DNA from: Bacteroidales bacterium
GTDB taxonomy: Bacteria; Bacteroidota; Bacteroidia; Bacteroidales; UBA932
NCBI GenBank assembly: GCA_024402115.1
Contig: JAKSJQ010000010.1
Span: 1 to 53,973 of the forward strand
Direction: 5' to 3'
DNA: 53,973 nt
Shown here: positions 35,346-43,604 of the stretch, in pieces
How the letters are laid out: the number at the start of each line of letters is the position of its first letter
Position numbering within the stretch: position 1 is the first letter of the stretch
Made by a program: the position numbers and the translations under genes
Notes under the pieces: generated by a model
What the model saw: only the letters and a program-made list of their open reading frames with translations
What the model was told of the DNA's origin: nothing
Databases searched by the model: none

Positions 35346-38300
35346 ATGGTCAGAGGTGGAAAATTATACATAATTACAGTGCTCTTCTCGCTCCTCGTCG
35401 GATTGCAGGGAGCCCAGATGCATGCTGCTTCAGACATTGCCTCAACCCGTCTGGCCCGCTTCACTGACGTGAGCGACAATCTGCCGAACGACTTCGTGGA
35501 CGACGTGTTCCAGGACAGTTTCGGATTCATGTGGATTGCAACCTCGGGAGGTGGACTTTGCAGATACGACGGATATGAGATGATCGTATTCTCAACCAAT
35601 TCCGAGACCAAGATAAACAACAACTTCGTCAGAAATGTAGCGGAGGATGCCTTCCACCGCCTCTGGGTATGTACAGAAGGCGGTTTCAGCGTCATCGACC
35701 TGAATACGCTCAAGGCAATCGATCTCCCGGAGAACGAGCTAACGAGGCATCAGTATGAATTCTGTTCCTTCCTCACGATAGACTCCAAGGGCTGCCTATG
35801 GGTCAACTGCGGAACTACCCTTCTCAAGGTAAGTTTCGACCACAAGGGCGAGATAGACGAGATCATTTCAGGCGAGGACCCTAGGCTCAGTCCACAGAAT
35901 ATAGTATTCGAGGACGTGGACGGAGACGGATGCATCTGGGTTGACCTGGCCGGGCACATATATAAGATAGGTACGGACAGGACAGGTGGATTTTCGACCA
36001 CTGCCGTACTGGGCAACTTCGGCATCAGGGAAGACGCCTATATCTCGGATTACCTCAAAAAGGACAACGAGCTGTGGATCTCTTCGAATGACGGTCTCTA
36101 TCGGTACAACCTCAGCTCCGGTATGTGGAAGCTCTATGTCCACTCCCCTTCGGATCCGCGTTCGCTCTCGCAGAACTTCATCACCGGACTGGCGCTCACC
36201 TCGGACGGCCAGCTCCTGGCGGCATCACTCAAGGGGCTCAACGTATATGACAACCTCAACGACGACTTCGACCGCATCAGCACCGAAGCAACGGGCAACG
36301 GGGCTGCGCTTCTGAGCAGTGAGTTCCTCAACTGCATCAAGGTATATGGAGACTATATATGGATAGGTACCGAGAGTGCCGGATTCGTGCAGATATATCC
36401 TAAGCTCCTGCCGGTCGAGAACTATTCGGGAACGAAAGGAAATGGACTTTCATTGCCTCCTAACCCCGTCAATGCAATATTCGAGGACAGCCACGGCAAG
36501 CTCTGGGTGGGCAGTGTGGAGGCCGGCCTGAGCTGCATGAGCAGCGACTGGGAGGGATTCCGCAGGTTCACCAGGGAGAATGCCGGTCTGAGCCACAACT
36601 CGGTCAGCGTGATCGCCGAGGACGACATGGACAGGCTATGGGTCGGAACCTGGGGAGGCGGAGTCAACATAGTCTCGACCCAGCTTCCGCTGAAGGTCGT
36701 TGGAAGCATCACTCCGCGACAGCAGGTTCCTGACTGGATGAGCTACATCGGTTCGCTCAGCATGGACAGGAAGAACAGGCTGATGTGGATAGGAACCAAC
36801 ATGGGCATATACTACTATGACATGGAGAAGGAGGCTTTGCTCCCGGCGCTCAAGGATCAGACATACGGATGCATAGGTTCGTTGGTCGACAGCAACAACA
36901 ATCTCTGGATCGGTACTCAGGAAGGAGTGTTCATCTTCGACCTCGACAGCCGGACGGCCTCGGCAGAGGGCATGGAATTCCAATACCTTAATTACAGGCA
37001 TAAGCTGGACGACCCGGACAGCAAGGTCCTAGACAAGATCACCTGCATCTACGAGGCTGCGGACGGGACGATCTGGATTGGCAGTAACGGCAACGGCATC
37101 TACAAGGCAATCTACTCCAGCGACGGAAGCTATTCCTTCGTCAACTACGGGCATGATGAAGGCCTGGTCAACGACTGCGTCAAGGGAATACTCGAGGACT
37201 CTTACGGAGTTTTATGGATTTCAACTGAGAGCGGACTTTCCAAGTTCAACCCAGAAAGCGGCAGATTCACATCCTACTCCATACTTGACGGCCTGGAATC
37301 AAGCCATTTCTACTGGAACGCATCTCTCAGGGCCAGTGACGGAAGGCTCTATTTCGGTCATGTGAACGGTATGTCAGTTATCAACCCCGGCAGCATCGTC
37401 AGCAGGCTGAGCCATCCGGATCTGCACTTCACCGCCATTTCCGTGGGCGAGAGGATATCTCACGACATCAGCCCGCGAAAGCTCAAGATACACGAGAGGG
37501 ACCGCTCCATCGGAGTCCAGTTCTCTTCGCTGAGCTTCGGACCGAAGCAGTCCACCAGCTATTCTTACATGATGGAGGGAATGGACAGCGAGTGGTTCGA
37601 GCTCCCGATGCACAGAAACTTCATCACCTTCCCGTCGCTGAGCAACGGAAGGTACATTCTCCACGTGAGAGCCCACGACCCTGCTGGTGAGATAATAGGA
37701 AGCATAGATCTGCCTATCAGGGTTGCGCCGTATTTCTACCACTCCATGTGGTTCTATGTGATCCTGCTCATACTCCTCTCCTCTGCCGGCCTGCTGTACC
37801 AGAAATGGAAGATGAAGTCGCTTGTGAGATACAACATGCAGCTTCAGGAAACCGTGGAGGAAAGGACGCGCGAGATCTCCCAGCAGAAGCTTCTCATAGA
37901 GCAGAAGGCGGAAGAGCTCGCCCGCCAGAACCTCATCCTCAGCAGGCAGAACGAGGAGCTCGCCGGCCAGAAGATACTCGCCGGCCAGAATGCACAGGAA
38001 AGCAGGTCGCCGGAAGAGACAAGGAACGACAAGTTCGTCGCCAAGGCCCTCGAGGTCGTACGCGAATACTACAAGGATCCCGAGCTCGACGTCGCCACCT
38101 TCTGCAGCGCGATGGGTCTGAGCAAGACCCTCCTCAACAAGAGGATGCAGGAGGCGATCGGCCAGTCCGTCGGACAGTTCATCAGGACCTACCGTCTCTC
38201 GATCGCCCGCGAGATGCTCATCAACAACTCCGTCAGCAAGACCATGAACATCTCCGAAATCGCCTATGAGGTCGGATTCAACGACCCCAAGTACTTCACG

Positions 38301-38354
38301 CGCTGTTTCACCAAGGAGTTCGGCGTATCGCCAAGTTCATTCCCTAAAGAGTAG
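35346..38354 (+). CDS. Transmembrane AraC-type regulator with double-propeller (Reg_prop/Y_Y_Y) sensor but no kinase or receiver
   Basis: 1002 residues. A signal peptide is followed by about 12-14 Reg_prop repeats (FMWIATSGGGLCRYDG, RLWVGTWGGGVNIVS, TIWIGSNGNGIYKA, LWISTESGLSKFN), a Y_Y_Y domain (about 715-795), one membrane helix (about 801-820, FYVILLILLSSAGLLYQKW), a long coiled coil (about 825-885) and an AraC DNA-binding domain (about 900-1000; DVATFCSAMGLSKTLLNKRM, ISEIAYEVGFNDPKYFTRCFTKEFG). Bacteroides hybrid two-component systems of this kind run to about 1300-1400 residues because HisKA, HATPase and receiver domains sit between membrane helix and AraC. All three are missing, with no frameshift in the frame. 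Presumed sensor of arabino-oligosaccharides controlling the flanking glycosidase genes. Confidence 0.9.
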   Translation: MVRGGKLYIITVLFSLLVGLQGAQMHAASDIASTRLARFTDVSDNLPNDFVDDVFQDSFGFMWIATSGGGLCRYDGYEMIVFSTNSETKINNNFVRNVAEDAFHRLWVCTEGGFSVIDLNTLKAIDLPENELTRHQYEFCSFLTIDSKGCLWVNCGTTLLKVSFDHKGEIDEIISGEDPRLSPQNIVFEDVDGDGCIWVDLAGHIYKIGTDRTGGFSTTAVLGNFGIREDAYISDYLKKDNELWISSNDGLYRYNLSSGMWKLYVHSPSDPRSLSQNFITGLALTSDGQLLAASLKGLNVYDNLNDDFDRISTEATGNGAALLSSEFLNCIKVYGDYIWIGTESAGFVQIYPKLLPVENYSGTKGNGLSLPPNPVNAIFEDSHGKLWVGSVEAGLSCMSSDWEGFRRFTRENAGLSHNSVSVIAEDDMDRLWVGTWGGGVNIVSTQLPLKVVGSITPRQQVPDWMSYIGSLSMDRKNRLMWIGTNMGIYYYDMEKEALLPALKDQTYGCIGSLVDSNNNLWIGTQEGVFIFDLDSRTASAEGMEFQYLNYRHKLDDPDSKVLDKITCIYEAADGTIWIGSNGNGIYKAIYSSDGSYSFVNYGHDEGLVNDCVKGILEDSYGVLWISTESGLSKFNPESGRFTSYSILDGLESSHFYWNASLRASDGRLYFGHVNGMSVINPGSIVSRLSHPDLHFTAISVGERISHDISPRKLKIHERDRSIGVQFSSLSFGPKQSTSYSYMMEGMDSEWFELPMHRNFITFPSLSNGRYILHVRAHDPAGEIIGSIDLPIRVAPYFYHSMWFYVILLILLSSAGLLYQKWKMKSLVRYNMQLQETVEERTREISQQKLLIEQKAEELARQNLILSRQNEELAGQKILAGQNAQESRSPEETRNDKFVAKALEVVREYYKDPELDVATFCSAMGLSKTLLNKRMQEAIGQSVGQFIRTYRLSIAREMLINNSVSKTMNISEIAYEVGFNDPKYFTRCFTKEFGVSPSSFPKE

Positions 38355-38358
38355 TGTC

Positions 38359-38385
38359 CAAAAATCCACCTTTTATGGATATTTG
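38359..38385. promoter_or_regulatory. Candidate regulator operator (inverted repeat upstream of the susCD operon)
   Basis: CAAAAATCCA (38359-38368) and its near-inverted copy TGGATATTTG (38376-38385) flank a 7-base spacer, 27 bases upstream of the -7 element at 38412. The second arm is an exact reverse complement of CAAATATCCA found again at 38521-38530. Two-arm sites of this size suit a dimeric AraC-type activator. Function inferred. Confidence 0.55.
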
Positions 38386-38411
38386 TTCACTTTTAATGCT
38401 TTAAAGAGTTA

Positions 38412-38419
38412 TACATTTG
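38412..38419 (+). promoter_or_regulatory. Promoter -7 element of the arabinan-utilisation operon
   Basis: TACATTTG (perfect TAnnTTTG) lies 23 bases before the small ORF and after the inverted repeat. No TTTG is present at the -33 distance, as expected of an activator-dependent promoter. Confidence 0.6.
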
Positions 38420-38441
38420 CGGTGAATAATCCACAAATGCT

Positions 38442-38588
38442 ATGACACTAAAACGATTCACGGCCATTTTGGCTACAATTCTGCCGTATCCCTGTGATTC
38501 CGCGCAGAACAGCAATCGTCCAAATATCCACTCCGTAAACCCGCCGGTGCACGATACGATTCGTCCGGACGGGCTGCACTGCATTTAA
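38442..38588 (+). CDS. Small ORF (48 residues), possible secreted peptide or leader
   Basis: ATG 38442 opens a 48-codon frame. It starts with a basic/hydrophobic stretch (MTLKRFTAILATILPYP) followed by CDSAQNSN and a Pro/His/Asp-rich tail to TAA 38588. This resembles a short signal or lipoprotein peptide, but the lipobox is poor. It lies directly behind the operon promoter and 55 bases before the lipoprotein gene. It contains the third copy of the candidate operator repeat, so the stretch may instead be regulatory untranslated RNA/DNA. I do not recognise the peptide. Confidence 0.4.
   Translation: MTLKRFTAILATILPYPCDSAQNSNRPNIHSVNPPVHDTIRPDGLHCI
38521..38530 (+). promoter_or_regulatory. Third copy of the CAAATATCCA repeat
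   Basis: CAAATATCCA here is identical to the reverse complement of 38376-38385 and one base different from 38359-38368. It lies 102 bases downstream of the -7 element, in the transcribed region before the lipoprotein gene, where it could hold a second regulator dimer or act as a downstream operator. Confidence 0.4.
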
Positions 38589-38643
38589 CAATCATACATC
38601 ATAAAAACAATTATCAACTCTAAAAAATCAAAATCGTAAAAGC

Positions 38644-40365
38644 ATGAAAACTCCAAGATTGATGCTAAGCGTACTCTGCGCTGCAGCCTTCACTGCAGCG
38701 GTGTCCGTCAGCTGCTCGGAGATCTCGATGATCGAGATCAACGCTCCTGAGGACCTTCAGAGCAGGATCGATGAGATAGCGGAGAAGAACAAGAAGGACA
38801 CCGGTGATACCACCTATGTCACTATTGCCAACGCTATCGTCGGAGCTGAGGACTGTTCATCAGGATGGTGGACAGAGTTCTCGGATTATTTCCCTGTACC
38901 ATCAAACAAGCTCCTCCACCTCGAGTTTGTAAACCACGGTTCAGGTGTCAACAACTGGAACAACTGGAACCTCTGCCTCTCAAAGGGCAAGCGCGACGGC
39001 GAAGGTTACAGCGAGTATTTTGTCATCCGTTCAGATGCCTACGGCTGGGGTAACGGCGACTACAACGGCGCCCTCATCAGCACCGACTATCAGGACATCG
39101 ACGGCGACGGCGACGTATGGAACGACTTCCGCGAGAACATGCAGGGAGCTTACGTGGAGATGGAGATCGACCACTCCATCTCAGGCTATGCATTCGTGAC
39201 CGCAAAGATGACCAGCAAGGACGGCTCTGTCGTGATGACCGAGACCTACAACCACCCTGTCAGCTCAGATGAGTTCAACGCATTCATCATCTGCGACGGC
39301 AGCTGGTTCGAGATGAAGAAGGCTTACCTCATCCCTTCAAAGATCGCAGCAGTTGACGATCAGCAGCCTGTTTCCATCGTGGCTTCAGGCTACCCTACCG
39401 CGCTCGAGATCGGCGATGAGGACTACTGGGGCGAGGCTGTCGCCACCGTCACCTTCGAGGACGGTTCTGTGGCAGTTGCGGAGAAGGATGATATCACCTT
39501 CACCGTTGTCCCTGACCTCACCACAGTCGGCAGCAAGACCGTTGTATACTCATACAGCAAGACCAAGCAGGGCAACTACGGCAAATCGGTCAACAACTTC
39601 TATACTATAGAGGTAACCAATCCTATCGTGAGCCTCGAGGCATCAGCGAAAGCAAACGTCATCGGAAACGCCAAGTATGTGACCCTTTCTGCAGGTGCGT
39701 TCCAGGTAGAGGCTACCTACAGCGACGGCAGCAAGTCTATGCTTGCTCCTAGCCAGTTCACCGTAGCATTCGCAGGCGACAAGTTCGTACTCGAGGCTAC
39801 CGTAGGTACCGTTGAGAACGTGGCGACCATCACCTACACTTCAGCTTCTGGCAAGACCGTCGAGACTTCAGCTAACCTCGTTATCGCAAAGAGTGCGAAC
39901 GAGCCTCAGACCGCTCAGGTGGGTGCATCCGACTTCTCTACCGGCTGGTGGGTTCCAGAGGGTTTCTCAAAGGAATTCCATGTAGCCCCATACACCAGCG
40001 AGACCGTCACCATGATGCTCGGTTCCGACAACCTTGCAAACTTCCACAGCGCATGCACCGCACTTCGTGCTACTGACCTCACCGAGTACGCAGTCGTACG
40101 TCAGGACCACTTCGGATGGGGCACCGGTTACGAGACCGTGGCAGCAAGCAGCAACTGGAACTGGGACACCTTCCCAGGCAACCTCAACGGTTCTGAGATC
40201 ACCATCACCGTGACCAACTGCGGCGACAACACCGCAAGCGTACGTTACCACGTCATCGACGGCAGCGGTGAGGAGCACTTCCAGTACTATGACAACCTTG
40301 GCGTGAACAGCAGCGACCTCAACTTCTGCAACATCGTCGAGGAGGCATACCTCAATTACCTTTAA
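38644..40365 (+). CDS. Surface lipoprotein with duplicated lectin-like module and Ig-like domains, candidate glycan-binding protein
   Basis: 573 residues with a lipoprotein signal (VSVSCSE, Cys24). Module A (about 60-235; SSGWWTEFSDYF, YFVIRSDAYGWGNGDYN) and module C (about 425-573; STGWWVPEGFSKEF, YAVVRQDHFGWGTGYE) are clearly duplicates of each other. Between them lie two bacterial Ig-like (group 3) domains (about 245-415; ATVTFEDGSVAVAEKDDITF and ATYSDGSKSMLAPSQF). No catalytic motif is seen. In place and type it resembles a SusE/F-like surface glycan-binding protein, although it precedes SusC rather than following SusD. Arabinan binding is inferred from the neighbours. Confidence 0.72.
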   Translation: MKTPRLMLSVLCAAAFTAAVSVSCSEISMIEINAPEDLQSRIDEIAEKNKKDTGDTTYVTIANAIVGAEDCSSGWWTEFSDYFPVPSNKLLHLEFVNHGSGVNNWNNWNLCLSKGKRDGEGYSEYFVIRSDAYGWGNGDYNGALISTDYQDIDGDGDVWNDFRENMQGAYVEMEIDHSISGYAFVTAKMTSKDGSVVMTETYNHPVSSDEFNAFIICDGSWFEMKKAYLIPSKIAAVDDQQPVSIVASGYPTALEIGDEDYWGEAVATVTFEDGSVAVAEKDDITFTVVPDLTTVGSKTVVYSYSKTKQGNYGKSVNNFYTIEVTNPIVSLEASAKANVIGNAKYVTLSAGAFQVEATYSDGSKSMLAPSQFTVAFAGDKFVLEATVGTVENVATITYTSASGKTVETSANLVIAKSANEPQTAQVGASDFSTGWWVPEGFSKEFHVAPYTSETVTMMLGSDNLANFHSACTALRATDLTEYAVVRQDHFGWGTGYETVAASSNWNWDTFPGNLNGSEITITVTNCGDNTASVRYHVIDGSGEEHFQYYDNLGVNSSDLNFCNIVEEAYLNYL

Positions 40366-40379
40366 TTGAACGACAGAAT

Positions 40380-43300
40380 ATGAAAAATACATTTGCAAAA
40401 GCACTTCTCTGCGCAGCACTCGCAGTTGCACCTGCAGCCGGCTTCAGCGCATTTGCAGCAGATGCTATGGCTCAGCAGGCTGACAAGGTGACCGTCAAGG
40501 GTCAGGTTGTCGAGGAAAGCGGCGAGCCTGCAATGGGTGTCGGCGTCATGGTTGAGGGTACCACCATCGGTACCACCACCGACTTCGACGGATACTTCAC
40601 CCTCTCTGTTCCTGCCACCGCCAAACTTCAGCTTGTCGGACTCGGCTACGAGACCCTCGAGGTAGAGGTTGCAGGACGCACCGATCTCGGTGTCATCACC
40701 ATCAAGACTGAGAACACACTCCTCGACCAGATCGTAGTCGTCGGTTACGGTTCACAGAAGAAGGCCGACCTCACCGGTTCAGTATCGATCGTCGACGCTG
40801 ACGAGATGAAGAAGGTTTCAAACAGCAACATCTCGACCATGCTCGAGGGTAAGGTTGCCGGTGTCCAGATCACTTCAGACGGTCAGCCAGGTGCTGATCC
40901 TGCAGTCCGCATCCGCGGTCTGGGCAGCTTCGGAAGCACCGCACCTCTCTATGTCATCGACGGTGTGCCTATGGGAACCACCATCCGCGACTTCTCTCCT
41001 AACGATATCGAGACCATCCAGGTCCTCAAGGACGCATCTGCAGCGGCGATCTACGGTTCACGTGCGGCAAACGGTGTGATCATCATCACCACCAAGGGCG
41101 GAAAGAAGGACCAGCCTGTACGTGTTGACTACTCAGGATATGTCGGTATCGACAAGATCAAGAGCGGTGTATACAGCGTGATGGATGCATCTCAGTACGG
41201 CGACTATGTCCGCACTGCATACACCAACAGCAACATGGCCATCCCTTCAGGTTATGACGTGAACAGCGAGAACTACATCGACCCTGCCAAAGTCAACACC
41301 AACTGGTATGACGAGATGTTCAAGATCGGTATCCGCCAGAACCACAACGTCAACCTCTCAGGCGGTGGACAGAACAACACCTACAACGTCGCTCTCGACT
41401 ACTTCAGCCAGAAGGGTACCCTCCAGGGCGCAGGTCCAAACTACGACCGTTTCACTGCACGTGTGAACAACACCATGGACGTGAAGTTCATCAAGTTCAG
41501 GACCGGTATCGTATACAGCCACAGCGCTCAGGACAACATGGGTCTCTCGAATGCGAACGAGTACGTGCAGGGTCTCTACGGCCAGCAGTACCCTGTGATG
41601 GCATCCGCACTCCTCATGCCTCCTACCATCAAGGCTTACGACGACAAGACCTGGTGTCTCGACGATATCCTCGCAGCTGCTCCAAACTACAGCTACGACG
41701 CTTACGGCTACGGTACCTACTATGACAAGATCCATGGTGACCTCCGTATGACCAACCCTCTCCTCACCAACAATCTCCTCGAGAGAAACTCAAAGGTTGA
41801 CCGTATCGTCGCTACCGGCACAGCTACCGTGGACCTCCTCGGCATGTTCGGTTACAGCAACCCTAACCAGAGCCTCACATACAACCTCAACCTCTCTTAC
41901 AGCAGGACCTTCGCGAAGGACTTCACCTTCATTCCTGCGTTCATCGTAAGTTCTACCAACTACCTCGACAAGAGCAACGAGAAGCTCAACGAGGGTTACA
42001 GGACATACAGCGACGGCCTCGTCGAGAACTACCTCACCTACGATGGAAAGTTCGGCCGCAACCACGTGAACGCAGTGCTCGGTTACACCTTCGAGCGTGA
42101 GTACTATCACACTCTCACCGGTACCGGCACCAGCATGCCTGAGCCTTACTATCTCCAGGTCGGCAACGCCGCTACCAGGGATGCAGGCAGCTACGAGAGC
42201 GAGCATGTCCTTGCTTCATACATCGGCCGTATCAACTACGACTTCGATGGCAAGTACCTCCTCCAGGCAACCGTTCGTCGTGATGGTTCAAGCCGCCTTT
42301 CTTCACTCAACCACTGGGATTGGTTCCCTTCATTCTCTGCAGGTTGGAGAATCGACAAGGAGAACTTCTTCAATGTTGATTCACGCAAGGTGAGCCTCTT
42401 CAAGATCCGCGCAAGCTACGGTATCCTCGGTAACGAGAACATCGGTGAGTACCAGTACATGGACACCATGGTACGCGGCAACTACACCTACAGTTTCGGC
42501 GGCAACAAGGTGACCGGTTCTGCAGTTTCGAACTACGTGAACGAGGCCATCCGCTGGGAGAAGAAGAAGACCCTCGACGTAGGTTTCGACCTCGGTCTCT
42601 TCAACAGCAGGCTCGAGATCAACGGTGACTACTACCGCGCAGTTTCAGAGGACCTCCTCTACAGCGTGGCTGTCCCTGCAGAGGCAGGTGTGACCAACGG
42701 CAGCGTCACCATGAATGCAGCGACCATGGTCAACAGCGGCTTCGAGCTCGCAGCGGCGTTCCACAACTACGACCGCGCCCTCAAGTATGACATCTCAGGA
42801 AACATCACCATTCCTCAGAACAGGGTCACCTCACTCGGCATCTCAGGTGAGGGCCGTACCGACGGCTTCTGCCGCACCGAGGTCGGCAAGGAGGTAGGTC
42901 AGTTCTACGGTTATGTATATAACGGCATCTTCCAGAGCCAGGACGAGATCGACAACTACACCAATGCAGAGGGCAAGCACGTGAACCAGAACGGTGCACA
43001 GCCAGGTGACGTGGCTTATGTCGACGTGAACAATGACGGCGAGATCACCGACAAGGACCGCGACTTCATCGGCAGCGGCATGGCCAAGGTCAACTTCGGT
43101 CTCAGCTTCCGTCTCGAGTACAAGGGCTTCGACCTCAGCGTGGCAACCTTCGGTGCAGCAGGCTTCAAGGTGCTCGACTACGTAGACATGACTCTCCGTG
43201 GCTCTTACGGTGCTACCAACAAGAGCACAGAGCTCATCAACGCATGGACTCCGGAGAACCACAGCACAACTACTCCACGAGTAGCGTACAAGGCTGAGGG

Positions 43301-43577
43301 TTCAGTCACCAACGACCTCTTCTCGGCACGCTTCCTCCAGAATGGTTCATACTGGAAGATCTCCAACATCGAGCTCGGCTACAACTTCAAGGACGAGTGG
43401 TTCAAGGGTATCATCTCAGGCGCACGCCTCTATGTCTCTGCCCAGAACATCGCTACACTCTCCAAGTACAGAGGTTACAACATCGACTTCGCAGGCGGCA
43501 CATTCACCCCTGGTTACAACTACTGCTCATACCCAACCCCTATGACAGTGATGTTCGGTGCTAAGCTTTCATTCTAA
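40380..43577 (+). CDS. SusC-type TonB-linked outer-membrane transporter
   Basis: 1065 residues. Signal peptide to about AMAQQ, a CarboxypepD_reg-like domain (about 36-110; VKGQVVEESGEPAMGVGVMVEGT), a TonB-box region VVVGYGSQKKADLTGS, a plug (about 125-235; VRIRGLGSFGSTAPLYVIDGVP and YGSRAANGVIIITTKGG) and a long barrel ending ...MTVMFGAKLSF. With SusD it forms the bed-bin complex importing oligosaccharides. It begins 14 bases after the lipoprotein gene. Arabino-oligosaccharides are the likely cargo because every linked hydrolase is an arabinanase or arabinofuranosidase type. Confidence 0.95.
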   Translation: MKNTFAKALLCAALAVAPAAGFSAFAADAMAQQADKVTVKGQVVEESGEPAMGVGVMVEGTTIGTTTDFDGYFTLSVPATAKLQLVGLGYETLEVEVAGRTDLGVITIKTENTLLDQIVVVGYGSQKKADLTGSVSIVDADEMKKVSNSNISTMLEGKVAGVQITSDGQPGADPAVRIRGLGSFGSTAPLYVIDGVPMGTTIRDFSPNDIETIQVLKDASAAAIYGSRAANGVIIITTKGGKKDQPVRVDYSGYVGIDKIKSGVYSVMDASQYGDYVRTAYTNSNMAIPSGYDVNSENYIDPAKVNTNWYDEMFKIGIRQNHNVNLSGGGQNNTYNVALDYFSQKGTLQGAGPNYDRFTARVNNTMDVKFIKFRTGIVYSHSAQDNMGLSNANEYVQGLYGQQYPVMASALLMPPTIKAYDDKTWCLDDILAAAPNYSYDAYGYGTYYDKIHGDLRMTNPLLTNNLLERNSKVDRIVATGTATVDLLGMFGYSNPNQSLTYNLNLSYSRTFAKDFTFIPAFIVSSTNYLDKSNEKLNEGYRTYSDGLVENYLTYDGKFGRNHVNAVLGYTFEREYYHTLTGTGTSMPEPYYLQVGNAATRDAGSYESEHVLASYIGRINYDFDGKYLLQATVRRDGSSRLSSLNHWDWFPSFSAGWRIDKENFFNVDSRKVSLFKIRASYGILGNENIGEYQYMDTMVRGNYTYSFGGNKVTGSAVSNYVNEAIRWEKKKTLDVGFDLGLFNSRLEINGDYYRAVSEDLLYSVAVPAEAGVTNGSVTMNAATMVNSGFELAAAFHNYDRALKYDISGNITIPQNRVTSLGISGEGRTDGFCRTEVGKEVGQFYGYVYNGIFQSQDEIDNYTNAEGKHVNQNGAQPGDVAYVDVNNDGEITDKDRDFIGSGMAKVNFGLSFRLEYKGFDLSVATFGAAGFKVLDYVDMTLRGSYGATNKSTELINAWTPENHSTTTPRVAYKAEGSVTNDLFSARFLQNGSYWKISNIELGYNFKDEWFKGIISGARLYVSAQNIATLSKYRGYNIDFAGGTFTPGYNYCSYPTPMTVMFGAKLSF

Positions 43578-43604
43578 GAAGTCAAACCAGAAAACTAAGA
43601 ACAA

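Noticed and set aside
37748..38269. Alternative frame over the AraC-domain coding region
   Set aside because: Low-complexity Arg/Gln/Glu/Pro composition, and overlaps a domain with clear AraC motifs in the main frame.
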